Below, piece after piece: positions 1 through 13,545 of a DNA stretch of 64,000 nt; the first letter of the stretch is position 1, and the number at the start of each line of letters is the position of its first letter. The notes beneath the pieces were generated by a model. The model saw only the letters and a program-made list of their open reading frames with translations. It was not told where the DNA came from and searched no databases. The stretch spans positions 20,317,080 to 20,381,079 of the forward strand of contig CM028902.1 in the NCBI GenBank assembly GCA_016801885.1, read 5' to 3'. Source of the stretch: Toxotes chatareus. Its lineage: Eukaryota; Chordata; Actinopteri; Toxotidae. A program made the position numbers and the translations under genes.

Positions 1-3000
1 TAAGGCGTCAAAATCGGCCAAAATAAGTCAAAAAAAAAATTTTTGACCTCAAAATGTCATAAAAAACGCTATAGTATAAAAAAAATTTTGAAAAAGTCAA
101 AAAATTTTCATAAAAATGTCATAAAAAACGTCATAGTATAGTAAAAGCGTCAAAATCGGCCAAAAAAAGTCAAAAAATTTTTTGACTTTTTGTCATAAAA
201 AACGTCATAGTATAGTAAAAAATGTCAAAAAAAACGGTAAAAAAAGTCAAAAAAATTTTTTTTACTTTTTTGTCATAAAAAACGTCATAGTATAGTAAGG
301 CGTCAAAATCGGCCAAAAAAAAGTCAAAAAAATTTTTTTGACTTTTTTGTCATAAAAAACGTCATAGTATAGTAAGGCGTCAAAATCGGCCAAAAAAAGT
401 CAAAATTTTTTTTGACCTCAAAATGTCATAAAAAACGTCATAGTATAGTAAGGCGTCAAAATCGGCCAAAAAAAAGTCAAACATTTTTTGACCTCAAAAT
501 GTCATAAAAAACGTCATAGTATAGTAAAAAGCGTCAAAATCGGCCAAAAAAAAAAAGTCAATTTTTTTTTGACTTTTGTCATAAAAAAACGTCATAGTAT
601 AGTAAGTAAGCGTCAAAATCGGACAAAAAAGTCAAAATTTTTTTTGACCTCAAAATGTCATAAAAAACGTCATAGTATAGTAAGGCGTCAAAATCGGCCA
701 AAAAAGTCAAAAATTTTTTTTTTTTTTCATAAAAAACGTCATAGTATAGTAAAAAAAAAAATTTTTGACCAAAATCGGCCAAAAAAAAGTCAAAAAATTT
801 TTTTTCACTTTTTTGTCATAAAAAAAAAACGCCATAGTATAGTAAGGCATCAAAATCGGACAAAAAAGTCAAACATTTTTTTTGACCTCAAAATGTCATA
901 AAAAACGTCATAGTATAGTAAGGCGTCAAAATCGGCCAAAAAAAGTCAAAAATTTTTTGACCTCAAAATGTCATAAAAAACGTCATAGTATAGTAAGGCG
1001 TCAAAATCGGCCAAAAAAAAGTCAAAATTTTTTTTTGACCTCAAAATGTCATAAAAAAAAACGCCATAGTATAGTAAGGCATCAAAATCGGCCAAAAAAA
1101 GTCAAACATTTTTTTTCAAAATGACCTCAAAATGTCATAAAAAAAAAATCATAGTATAGTAAAAAAAGTCAAAATCGTAAGGCGTCAAAAAAAAACATTT
1201 TTTTTTGACCTTTTTGTCATAAAAACGTCATAGTATAGTAAGGCGTCAAAATCGGCCAAAAAAAAGTCAAAAATTTTTTTTTGACCTCAAAATGTCATAA
1301 AAAAACGTCATAGTATAGTAAGGCGTCAAAATCGGCCAAAAAAAAAAGTCAAAATTTTTTTTGACAAAATGTCATAAAAAACGTCATAGTATAGTAAGGC
1401 GTCAAAATCGGACAAAAAAAGTCAAAAAAATTTTTTACCTCAAAATGTCATAAAAAACGTCATAGTATAATAAGGCATCAAAATCGGCCTAAAAAAGTCA
1501 AACATTTTTTTGACCTCAAAATGTCATAAAAAAAACGTCATAGTATAGTAAGGCGTCAAAATCGGCCAAAAAAAGTCAAACATTTTTTTGACCTCAAAAT
1601 GTCATAAAAAACGTCATAGTATAGTAAGGCGTCAAAATCGGCCAAAAAAAGTCAAAAAATTTTTTTTTCACTTTTTGTCATAAAAAACGTCATAGTATAG
1701 TAAGGCGTCAAAATCGGCCAAAAAAAGTCAAAAAATTTTTGACTTTTTGTCATAAAAAACGTTCATAGTATAGTAAGGCATCAAAATCGGACAAAAAAAG
1801 TCAAAAATTTTTTGACCTCAAAATGTCATAAAAAACGTCATAGTATAGTAAGGCGTCAAAATCGGCCAAAAAAGTCAAAAAAAATTTTTGACCTCAAAAT
1901 GTCATAAAAAACGTCATAGTATAGTAAGGCGTCAAAATCGGCCAAAAAAAGTCAACATTTTTTTTTGCCTCAAAATGTCATAAAAAACGTCATAGTATAG
2001 TAAGGCATCAAAATCGGCCAAAAAAAGTCAAACATTTTTTTGACCTCAAAATGTCATAAAAAAACATCATAGTATAGTAAGGCGTCAAAATCGGCCAAAA
2101 AAAAGTAAATTTTTTTTTGGGACTTTTTTGTCATAAAAAACGTCATAGTATAGTAAGGCGTCAAAATCGGACAAAAAAAGTCAAAAAAATTTTTTACCTC
2201 AAAATGTCATAAAAAACGTCATAGTATAATAAGGCATCAAAATCGGCCTAAAAAAGTCAAACATTTTTTTGACCTCAAAATGTCATAAAAAACGTCATAG
2301 TATAGTAAGGCGTCAAAATCGGCCAAAAAAGTCAAAAATTTTTTGACCTCAAAATGTCATAAAAAACGTCATAGTATAGTAAGGCGTCAAAATCGGCCAA
2401 AAAAAATCAAAAAAAATTTTTGACTTTTTTTGTCATAAAAAACGTCATAGTATAGTAAGGCGTCAAAATTTTTTGACAAAAAAAAAACGTCAAATTTTTT
2501 TTTTCGACCTCAAAATGTCATAAAAAAACGTCATAGTATAGTAAGGCGTCAAAATCGGCCAAAAAAAGTCAAAAATTTTTTTTTAAAACTTTTGTCATAA
2601 AAAAAAAATCATAGTATAGTAAAGGCGTCAAAATCGGCAAAATCGGAAAAAAAGTCAAAAAAATTTTTTTTTCTTTTTGTCATAAAAAACGTCATAGTAT
2701 AGTAAGGCATCAAAATCGGACAAAAAAGTCAAAAATTTTTTTGACATCAAAATATCACAAAAAACATCATAGTATAGTAAGGCGTCAAAATCGGCCAAAA
2801 AAAAAGTCAAAAAAATTTTTGACCTCAAAATGTCATAAAAAAAAGTCGTCATAGTATAGTAAAAGTCAAAAATCGGCCAAAAAAAGTCAAAATTTTTTTT
2901 TTTGACCTCAAAATGTCATAAAAAACGTCATAGTATAGTAAGGCATCAAAATCGGCCAAAAAAAAGTCAAAAATTTTTTTGACCTCAAAATGTCATAAAA

Positions 3001-6000
3001 AAACATATAGTATAGTAAGGTCAAAATCGGCCAAAAAAAGTCAAAAATTTTTTGACTTTTTTTGACTGTCATAAAAAACGTCATAGTATAGTAAGGCGTC
3101 AAAATCGGCCAAAAAAAGTCAAAAATTTTTTTGACCTCAAAATGTCATAAAAAACGTCATAGTATAGTAAGGCGTCAAAATCGGCAAAAAAAGTCAAAAA
3201 AAAATTTGACCTCAAAATGTCATAAAAAACGTCATAGTATAGTAAGGCGTCAAAATCGGCCAAAAAAGTCAAAAAATTTTTTTACCTCAAAATGTCATAA
3301 AAACGTCATAGTATAGTAAGGCCAAAATCGCCAAAAAAAGTCATAAAAAACGTCATAAAAAACGTATAGTATAGTAAAGTCAAAATCGGCCAAAAAAGTC
3401 AAAAAAAATTTTTGACCTCAAAATGTCATAAAAAACGCCATAGTATAGTATAGTAAAGCGTCAAAATCGGCCAAAAAAGTCAAAAATTTTTTGACCTCAA
3501 AATGTCATAAAAAACGTCATAGTATAGTAAGGTCAAAATCGGCAAAAAAGTCAAAAATTTTTTTTTTTTTTTGTCATAAAAAAACGTCATAGTATAGTAA
3601 GGCGTCAAAATCGGCCAAAAAAGTCAAAAATTTTTTTTTGACCTCAAAATGTCATAAAAAACGCCATAGTATAGTAACCTCAAAATCGTCAAAAAAAAAT
3701 CATAGTATAGTAAAAAACGCATAGTAAAGTATCGGACAAAAAAAAAGTCAAAAGTTTTTTTTTTTGACTCAAAATGTCATAAAAAACGCCATAGTATAGT
3801 AAGGCGTCAAAATCGGCCAAAAAAGTCAAAAATTTTTTTGACCTCAAAATGTCATAAAAACGTCATAGTATAGTAAGGCGTCAAAATCGGCCAAAAAAAG
3901 TCAAAAATTTTTTTTTGACCTCAAAATGTCATAAAAAACGTCATAGTATAGTAAGGCGTCAAAATCGGCCAAAAAAGTCAAAAATTTTTTTGACCTCAAA
4001 ATGTCATAAAAAACGTCATAGTATAGTATAGCAAGCGTCAAAATCGGGCAAAAAAAAAAAAAAAAAAATTTTTTGACCTTTTTGTCATAAAAACGTCATA
4101 GTATAGTAAAAGCGTCAAAATCGGCCAAAAAAAGTCAAAAATTTTTTTGACCTCAAAATGTCATAAAAAACGTCATAGTATAGTAAAATCGGCCAAAAAA
4201 AGTCAAAAAATTTTTTTTTGACCTCAAAATGTCATAAAAAACGTCATAGTATAGTAAGGCGTCAAAATCGGCCAAAAAAAGTCAAAAAAAATTTTTTGAC
4301 CTCAAAATGTCATAAAAAACGTCATAGTATAGTAAGGCGTCAAAATCGGCCAAAAAAGTCAAAAAATTTTTTTGACTCAAAATGTCATAAAAAACGTCAT
4401 AGTATAGTAAGGCGTCAAAATCGGCAAAAAAAAGTCAAAAAATTTTTTTGACCTGTCAAAAAAACGCATAAAATAGTAATAGTATAGTAGCGTCAAAATC
4501 GGCCAAAAAAAGTCAAAAAAATTTTTGACTTTTTTGTCAAAAAAACGCCATAGTATAGTAATGTCAAAATGTCAAAAGTCAAAAAATTTTTTGACCTCAA
4601 AATGTCATAGTAAACGCTCATAGTATAGTAAGGCGTCAAAATCGGCCAAAAAAGTCAAAAATTTTTTTTTTGACTTTTTTGTCATAAAAACGTCATAGTA
4701 TAGTAAAAATCGTCAAAATCGGCCAAAAAAAAAGTCAAAAAATTTTTTTTTTCAAATGTCATAAAAAACGTCATAGTATAGTAAGGCGTCAAAATCGGAC
4801 AAAAAGTCAAAAAAAAATTTTTTGACTTTTGTCATAAAAAAACGTCATAGTATAGTAAGCAAAATCGGCAAAAAGTCAAAATCGGCCAAAAAAAGTCAAA
4901 AATTTTTTTTGACTTTTTTGTCATAAAAAACGTCATAGTATAGTAAGGCGTCAAAATCGGCCAAAAAAGTCAAAAATTTTTTTTTGACCTCAAAAAACGT
5001 CATAAAAAAACGTCAAAGTATAGTAAAAAATGTCATAAAAAACGCATAAAAAAGGCGTCGGCAAAAAAAAGTCAAAATTTTTTTGACTCAAAATGTCATA
5101 AAAAACGTCATAGTATAGTAAGGCGTCAAAATCTGCCAAAAAAAAGTCAAAAAATTTTTTTTTACTTTTTTGTCATAAAAAACGTCATAGTATAGTAAGG
5201 CGTCAAAATCAGACAAAAAAAGTCAAAAAAAAAATTTTTGACTTTTTGTCATAAAAAAACGCCATAGTATAGTAAGGCGTCAAAATCGGACAAAAAAAAG
5301 TCAAAAAATTTTTTGACCTCAAAATGTCATAAAAAACGTCATAGTATATAAAGGCGTCAAAATCGGCAAAAAAAAAGTCAAAAAATTTTTGACTTTTTTG
5401 TCATAAAAAACGCCATAGTATAGTAAGGCGTCAAAATCGGCCAAAAAAAGTCAAAAAAAATTTTTGACCTCAAAATGTCATAAAAACGTCATAGTATAGT
5501 AAAATCAAAATCGGACAAAAAAAAGTCAAAAAAATTTTTGACCTCAAAATGTCATAAAAAACGCCATAGTATAGTAAGGCGTCAAAATCGGAAAAAAAGT
5601 CAAAAAAAATTTTTTTTTTGACTTTTTGTCATAAAAAAAAATCGTCATAGTATAGTAAGGCGTCAAAAAATCGGCCAAAAAAAGTCAAAAAAAATTTTTT
5701 ACCTTTGTCATAAAAACGTCATAGTATAGTAAGGCGTCAAAATCGGACAAAAAAAGTCAAAAAATTTTTTTTTGACCTCAAAATGTCATAAAAACGCTCA
5801 TAGTATAGTAAGGCGTCAAAATCGGCCAAAAAAGTCAAAAAATTTTTTGACCTCAAAATGTCATAAAAAATCGGACAAAAAATTTTTTGACCTCAAAATG
5901 TCATAAAAAAACGTCATAATATAGTAAGGCCAAAAAAAAAAAAAACGTCAAAAATTTTTTTACTTTTTTGTCATAAAAAAATTTCATAGTATAAAAACGC

Positions 6001-9000
6001 GTCATAATCGGCCAAAAAAAAAAAGTCAAAAAATTTTTTTACTTTTGTCATAAAAACGTCATAGTATAGTAAAAGGCGTCAAAATCGGACAAAAAAAAAA
6101 GTCAAAAATTTTTTTACCTCAAAATGTCATAAAAAACGTCATAGTATAGTAAGGCGTCAAAATCGGCCAAAAAAAGTCAAAAAATTTTTTTTTGACTTTA
6201 TTGTCATAAAAAACGTCATAGTATAATAAGTCGTCAAAATCGGCCAAAAAAAGTCAAAATTTTTTTTGACCTCAAAATGTCATAAAAAACGTCATATTAT
6301 AGTAAGGCGTCAAATCGGCCAAAAAAATCAAAAAAATTTTTGACCTCAAAATGTCATAAAAAAAATAGTATAGACCTCAAAATGTCAAAAAAAGTCAAAA
6401 AATTTTTTGACCTCAAAATGTCATAAAAAACGTCATAGTATAGTAAAGCGTCAAAATCGGCCAAAAAAAGTCAAAAAATTTTTTTTGACTTTTTTGTCAT
6501 AAAAAACGTCATAGTATAGTAAGGCGTCAAAATCGGCCAAAAAAAGTCAAAATTTTTTTGACCTCAAAATGTCATAAAAAACGTCATAGTATAGTAAGGC
6601 GTCAAAATCGGCCAAAAAAAGTCAAAAAATTTTTTGACTTTTTGTCATAAAAAACGTCATAGTATAGTAAGGCGTCAAAATCGGCAAAATCAAACATTTT
6701 TGACAAAAAAAATAAAAACGTCATAGTATAGTTTGACAAAATCAAAAAAGTCAAAAAATTTTTTGACCTCAAAATCAAAAAAAAACGTCATAGTATAGTA
6801 AGGCGTCAAAATCGGCCAAAAAAAGTCAAAAAATTTTTTTTTGACTTTTTTCTCATAAAAAACGTCATAGTATAGTAAGGCGTCAAAATCGGCCAAAAAA
6901 AGTCAAAAATTTTTTTTGACTTTTTTCTCATAAAAAACGTCATAGTATAGTAAGGCGTCAAAATCGGCCAAAAAAGTCAAAAAAATTTTTTGACTCAAAA
7001 TGTCATAAAAAACGTCATAGTATAGTATAGGCGTCAATCGGACCAAAAAAGTCAAAAATTTTTGACCTCAAAATGTCATAAAAACGTCATAGTATAGTAA
7101 GGCGTCAAAATCGGCCAAAAAAAAGTCAAAAAATTTTTTGACTTTTTTGTCATAAAAACGTCATAGTATAGTAAGGGGTCAAAATCGGCCAAAAAAAAAA
7201 AAAAAATTTTGACTTTTTTTGTCATAAAAACGTCATAGTATAGTAAGGGTCAAAATCGGCCAAAAAAGTCAAAAAAATTTTTGACCTCAAAATGTCATAA
7301 ACTTTTTCTCATAAAAAAACGTCATAGTATAATAAGGCATCAAAAAATCGTCATAAAAAAAAATCAAAAAAGTCATTTTTTTGACCTCAAAATGTCATAA
7401 AAAACGCTATAGTATAGTAAGGCGTCAAAATCGGCCAAAAAAGTCAAAAAAATTTTTTTTGACGTTTTTGTCATAAAAAACATCATAGTATGGTAAGGCG
7501 TCAAAATCGGCCAAAATAAGTCAAAAAAATTTTTTTGACTTTTTTGTCAAAAAATCGTCACAGTATGGTAAGGCGTCAAAATCGGACAAAAAAAGTAAAA
7601 AATTTTTTGACCTCAAAATGTCATAAAAAACGTCATAGTATAGTAAGGCGTCAAAATCGGCCAAAAAAAGTCAAAAAAATTTTTTTTACTTTTTTTTCAT
7701 AAAAAACGTCATAGTATAGTAAGGCGTCAAAATCGGCCAAAAAAAAGTCAAAAATTTTTGACTTTTTGACGCCATAGTATAGTAAGGCGTCAAAATCAAA
7801 AAAAAATCATAAAAAACGTCATAGTATAGTAAAGGTCAAAATCGGCAAAAAAGTCAAAAAAAAAATGTCAAAAAAACGTCATTTTTTCGCCAAAAAACTT
7901 TTTTGTCATAAAAACATAAAAACGCCATAGTATAGTAAAGGCGTCAAAATCGGCCAAAAAAAGTCAAAATTTTTTTTTGACCTCAAAATGTCATAAAAAA
8001 CGTCATAGTATAGTAAGGCGTCAAAATCGGCCAAAAAAAGTCAAAAAAAATTTTTTTTCACTTTTTCATAAAAAACGTCATAGTATAGTAAGGCGTCAAA
8101 ATCGGCCAAAAAAGTCAAAAAATTTTTTGACCTCAAAATGTCATAAAAAACGTCATAGTATAGTAAGGTCAAAATCGCCAAAAAAGGCAAAAAAAGTTTT
8201 TTGACTTTTTTTCATAAAAACTCATAGTATAGTAATCAAAATCGGCCAAAAAAGTCAAAAAAATTTTAACTTTTTTGTCAAAAAACGTCGTATAGTAAAA
8301 AAATCGGCCAAAAAAAAATTTTTTTTTTTTCAAAATGTCATAAAAAACGTCATAGTATAGTAAGGCATCAAAATCGGCCAAAAAAAAGTCAAAAATTTTT
8401 TTGACTTTTTTGTCATAAAAAACGCTATAGTATAGTAAAGGCGTCAAAATCGGCCAAAAAAAAGTCAAAAAATTTTTTTTTCAAAATTTTTCATCATAAA
8501 AAACGCCATAGTATAGTAAAGGCGTCAAAATCGGCAAAAAAAAAATCAAAAAATTTTTTTGACTTTTTTGTCATAAAAACGTCATAGTATAGTAAGGCGT
8601 CAAAATCGGACAAAAAAAGTCAAAAAATTTTTTTGACCTCAAAATGTCATAAAAAACGTCATAGTATAGTAAGGCGTAAAATCGGCCAAAAAAAAAGTCA
8701 AAAATTTTTTTTTTTTTTTTGTCATAAAAACGTCATAGTATAGTAAGGCGTCAAAATCGGCCAAAAAGTCAAAAAAAGTTTTTTTTTTTTATACTTTTTG
8801 TCATAAAAACGCCATAGTATAGTAAGGCGTCAAAAACGTCGGTAAAAAAAGTCAAAAAAAATTTTTTGAACTTTTGTCATAAAAACGTCATCATAAAACG
8901 TATAGTATAGTAAGGCGTCAAAATCGGCCAAAAGTCAAAAATTTTTTTTTTGACCTCAAAATGTCATAAAAAACGTCATAGTATAGTAAGGCGTCAAAAT

Positions 9001-10365
9001 CGGCCAAAAAAAGTCAATTTTTTTTTTTTGACTTTTTGTCATAAAAAACATCATAGTATAGTAAGGCGTCAAAATCGGCCAAAAAAAGTCAAAAAATTTT
9101 TTTTGACTTTTTTGTCATAAAAACGTCATAGTATAGTAAGGCGTCAAAATCGGACAAAAAAAGTAAAAAAATTTTTTGACCTCAAAATGTCATAAAAAAC
9201 GTCATAGTATAGTAAGGCGTCAAAATCGGCCAAAAAAAGTCAAAAAAATTTTTTTGACTTTTTTGTCATAAAAAACGTCATAGTATACTAAAATCGGCGT
9301 CAAAAATCGGCCAAAAGAAGTCAAAAAAACGTCATTTTTTGACCTCAAAATGTCATAAAAAAGTCAAAAATAATTTTGACCACAAACTGTCATAAAAAAC
9401 ATCATAGTATAGTAAGGCGTCAAAATCGGACAAAAAAAAGTCAATTTTTTTTTTTTGACGTTTTTGTCATAAAAAACATCATAGTATGGTAAGGCGTCAA
9501 AATCGGCCAAAATAAGTCAAAAAAATTTTTTGACTTTTTTGTCAAAAAATCGTCACAGTATGGTAAGGCGTCAAAATCGGACAAAAAAAGTAAAAAATTT
9601 TTTTGACCTCAAAATGTCATAAAAAACGTCATAGTATAGTAAGGCGTCAAAATCAGCCAAAAAAAGTCAAAAAATTTTTTGACCTCAAAATGTCCTAAAA
9701 AACGTCATAGTATAGTAAGGCGTCAAAATCGGAGATAAAAAGTCAAAAAAAATTTTAACCGCAAAATGTCATAAAAATGGTCATGGTATAGTAAGGCGTC
9801 AAAATCGTCCAAAAAAAGTCCAATTTTTTTTTTGACTTTTTTTTCATAAAAAACGTTCTAGCATGGTAAGGCGTCAAAATCGGCTAAAAAAAAGTCAAAA
9901 ATTTTTTTTTGACTTCAAAATGTCATAAAAAACGTCATAGTATAGTAAGGTGTCAAAATCGGCCAAAAAAAGTCAATTTTTTTTTTTGACTTTTTTGTCA
10001 TAAAAAACATCATAGTAAACTAAGGCGTCAAAATCGGCCAAAAAAAGTAAAATTTTTTTTTTTTTGACTTTTTTGTCATAAAAAACGTCATAGTATAGTA
10101 AGGCGTCAAAATCGGCCAAAAAAAGTCAAATTTTTTTTTTGACTTTTTTGTCATAAAAAACGTCATAGTATAGTAAGGCGTCAAAATCGGCCTAAAAAAA
10201 GTCAATTTTTTTTTTGACTTTTTTGTCATAAAAACGCCATAGTATAGTATAGTATAATAAAACAAAAGTCAAAAAATTTTTGAAATCGGCCAAAAAAAAT
10301 CAAAAAAATTTTGGACTTTTTTTTTTTTGACCTCATAAAAAAAAAACGTAGTAGTATAGTAAGGC

Positions 10366-11120
10366 GTCAAAATCGGCCAAAAAAAGTCAAACATTTTTTT
10401 GACCTCAAAATGTCATAAAAAACGTCATAGTATACTAAGGCGTCAAAATCGGCCAAAAAAAGTCAATTTTTTTTTTTTGACTTTTTTGTCATAAAAAACA
10501 TCATAGTATGGTAAGGCGTCAAAATCGGCCAAAAGAAGTCAAAAAAATTTTTTTGACTTTTTTGTCATAAAAAACGTCACAGTATACTAAGGCGTCAAAA
10601 TCGGCCAAAAAAAGTCAAAATTTTTTTTGACCTCAAAATGTCATAAAAAACGTCATAGTATAGTAAGGTGTCAAAATCGGCCAAAAAAAGTCAATTTTTT
10701 TTTTGACTTTTTTGTTATAAAAAACATCATAGTAAACTAAGGCGTCAAAATCGGCCAAAAAAAGTCAAACATTTTTTTGACCTCAAAATGTCATAAAAAA
10801 CGTCATAGTATACTAAGGCGTCAAAATCGGCCAAAAAAAGTCAATTTTTTTTTTTTGACTTTTTTGTCATAAAAAACATCATAGTATGGTAAGGCGTCAA
10901 AATCGGCCAAAAGAAGTCAAAAAAATTTTTTTGACTTTTTTGTCATAAAAAACGTCACAGTATACTAAGGCGTCAAAATCGGCCAAAAAAAGTCAAAATT
11001 TTTTTTGACCTCAAAATGTCATAAAAAACGTCATAGTATAGTAAGGTGTCAAAATCGGCCAAAAAAAGTCAATTTTTTTTTTGACTTTTTTGTTATAAAA
11101 AACATCATAGTAAACTAAGG
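10366..11120. repeat. Higher-order duplication inside the satellite (378-bp block, two copies)
   Basis: A block of about five monomers is repeated almost exactly at an offset of 378 bp. The marker variant TATACTAAGG occurs at 10431 and 10809. The rare variant AAAAGAAG occurs at 10531 and 10909. The same order of unusual monomers (CATCATAGTATGG, GTCACAGTATACT, TTGTTATAAAA, AGTAAACTAAGG) follows in each copy. This is the usual signature of unequal exchange copying several monomers at once. Confidence 0.85.
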
Positions 11121-12689
11121 CGTCAAAATCGGCCAAAAAAAGTAAAAATTTTTTTTTTTGACTTTTTTGTCATAAAAAACGTCATAGTATAGTAAGGCGT
11201 CAAAATCGGCCAAAAAAAGTCAACATTTTTTTTGACCTCAAAATATCATAAAAAACGTCATAGTATAGTAAGGCGTCTAAATCGGCCAAAAAAAAGTCAA
11301 TTTTTTTTTTGACTTTTTTGTCATAAAAAACGTCATAGTATAGTAAGGCATCAAAATCGGCCAAAAAAAGTCAAAAAATTTTTTTTGACTTTTTTGTCAT
11401 AAAAAACGTCATAGTATAGTAAGGCGTCAAAATCGGACAAAAAAAGTCAATTTTTTTTTTGACCTCAAAATGTCATAAAAAACGTCATAGTATAGTAAGG
11501 CGTCAAAATCGGCCAAAAAAAGTCAATTTTTTTTTTTTGACTTTATTGTCATAAAAAACGTCATAGTATAATAAGGCGTCAAAATCGGCCAAAAAAAGTC
11601 AAAAAAAATGTTTGGACTTTTTTGTCATAAAAAACGTCATAGTATAGTAAGGCGTCAAAATCGGCCAAAAAAAGTCAAAAAAAATTTTAACCTCAAAATG
11701 TCATAAAAAAGTCAAAAAATTTTTTGACCACAAAATGTCATTAAAAACGTCATAGTATAATAAGGCGTCAAAATCGGCCAAAAAAAGTCAAAAAATTTTT
11801 TTTGACTTTTTTGTCATAAAAAACGTCATAGTATAGTAAGGCGTCAAAATCGGCCAAAAAAAGTCAATTTTTTTTTTTTGACTTTATTGTCATAAAAAAC
11901 GTCATAGTATAATAAGGCGTCAAAATCGGCCAAAAAAAGTCAAAAAAATTTTTTTGACTTTTTTGTCATAAAAAACGTCATAGTATAGTAAGGCGTCAAA
12001 ATCGGCCAAAAAAAGTCAAACATTTTTTTGACCTCAAAATGTCATAAAAAACGTCATAGTATAGTAAGCCGTCAAAATCGGCCAAAAAAAGTCACAATTT
12101 TTTTTTACCTCAAAATGTCATAAAAAACGTCATAGTATAGCAAGGCGTCAAATTTTTTTTTTTGACTTTTTTGTCATAAAAAACATCATAGTATACTAAG
12201 GCATCAAAATCGGCCAAAAAAAAGTCAATTTTTTTTTTTTGACTTTTTTGTCATAAAAAACGTCATAGTATAGTAAGGCGTCAAAATCGGCCAAAAAAAG
12301 TCACAATTTTTTTTTACCTCAAAATGTCATAAAAAACGTCATAGTATAGCAAGGCGTCAAATTTTTTTTTTTGACTTTTTTGTCATAAAAAACATCATAG
12401 TATACTAAGGCATCAAAATCGGCCAAAAAAAGTCAATTTTTTTTTTTGACTTTTTTGTCATAAAAAACGTCATAGTATAGTAAGGCGTCAAAATCGGCCA
12501 AAAAAAGTCAAAAAAAATTTTTGACTTTTTTGTCATAAGAAACGTCATAGTATACTAAGGCATCAAAATCGGCCAAAAAATGTCAAAAAATTTTTGACCT
12601 CAAAATGTCAAAAAAAATTTTGACCACAAAATGTCATAAAAAACGTCATAGTATAGTAAGGCGTCAAAATCAGACAAAAAAAGTCATTT

Positions 12690-13545
12690 TTTAGAACGGC
12701 CTCAAAATGTCATAAAAATGGTCATAGTATAGTAAGGCGTCAAAATCGGACAAAAAAAGTCAACATTTTTTTTAGCCTCAAAATGTCATAAAAATGGTCA
12801 TAGTATAGTAAGGCGTCAAAATCGGACAAAAAAAGTCAACATTTTTTTTAGCCTCAAAATGTCATAAAAATGGTCATAGTATAGTAAGGCGTCAAAATCG
12901 GACAAAAAAAGTCAACATTTTTTTTAGCCTCAAAATGTCATAAAAATGGTCATAGTATAGCAAGGCCTCAAAATCGGACAAAAAAAGTCATTTTTTAGAA
13001 CGGCCTCAAAATGTCATAAAAATGGTCATAGTATAGTAAGGCGTCAAAATCGGACAAAAAAGTCATTTTTTTAGAAAGGCCTTAAAATGTCATAAAAATG
13101 GTCATAGTATAGTAAGGCGTCAAAATCGGACAAAAAGAGTCAAAACATTTTTTAGCCTCAAAATGTCATAAAAATGGTCATAGTAAGGCGTCAAAATCGG
13201 ACAAAAAAAGTCAAAAAAATTTTTTGCTTCAAAATGTCATAAAAATGGTCATAGTATAGTAAGGCGTCAAAATCGGACAAAAAAAGTCAAAAAAATTTTT
13301 AGCCTCATAATGTCATAAAAATGGTCATAGTATAGTAAGGCGTGTAAATCTGACAAAAAAAGTCGTTTTTTGAACGATCTCAAAATGTCATAAAAATGGT
13401 CATAGTATAGTAAGGCGTCAAAATCGGACAAGAAAAGTCTAAATTTTTTTTAGCCTCAAAATGTCATAAAAATGGTCATAGTATAGTAAGCCGTTAAAAT
13501 ATGCCCAAAAAAGCCATATTTTAGTAAGACCTCAAAATTTTGATG
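12690..13545. repeat. Diverged edge variant of the satellite
   Basis: The last ~850 bp carry a distinct monomer form. It has ATGGTCATAG in place of ACGTCATAG, ATCGGACAAAA in place of ATCGGCCAAAA, and AGCCTCAAAAT in place of TTGACCTCAAAAT. Three nearly identical copies sit between about 12730 and 12960. The final units after 13490 decay further (GCCGTTAAAATATGCCC) and the pattern then stops. Divergence at an array margin fits reduced homogenisation there. The boundary with unique sequence is near 13545. Confidence 0.8.

Larger units (their letters stand above)
1..13545. repeat. AT-rich ~76-bp tandem satellite array, open at the left edge
   Basis: The whole stretch is head-to-tail copies of one monomer of about 76 bp, all in the same orientation. 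Dividing length by period gives roughly 170-180 copies. In order, a monomer has GTCATAAAAAACGTCATAG, TATAGTAAGGCGTCAAAATC, GGCCAAAAAAAGTC, a run of A then T ending in GAC, and CTCAAAAT. The A/T run flanked by GTC and GAC is an inverted repeat, so each unit can form a hairpin. GTCA recurs several times per unit, suggesting growth from a shorter motif. Copies differ mainly in homopolymer length, so the period drifts by several bases. Two main monomer forms alternate (ending GACCTCAAAATGTCAT or GACTTTTTTGTCAT), and a third occupies the right edge. No gene is visible. Short lysine-rich reading frames are translated satellite. I do not recognise the family. Confidence 0.95.

Noticed and set aside
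488..1124. Open frames encoding repeated lysine-rich peptides (HKKRHSIVRRQNRPKK)
   Set aside because: They are the satellite monomer translated. The same peptide recurs wherever homopolymer lengths happen to restore frame, with no start context or non-repeat sequence.
1..13545. CRISPR-like array
   Set aside because: There are no unique spacers between repeats, the unit is AT-rich satellite, and the surrounding genes are vertebrate.
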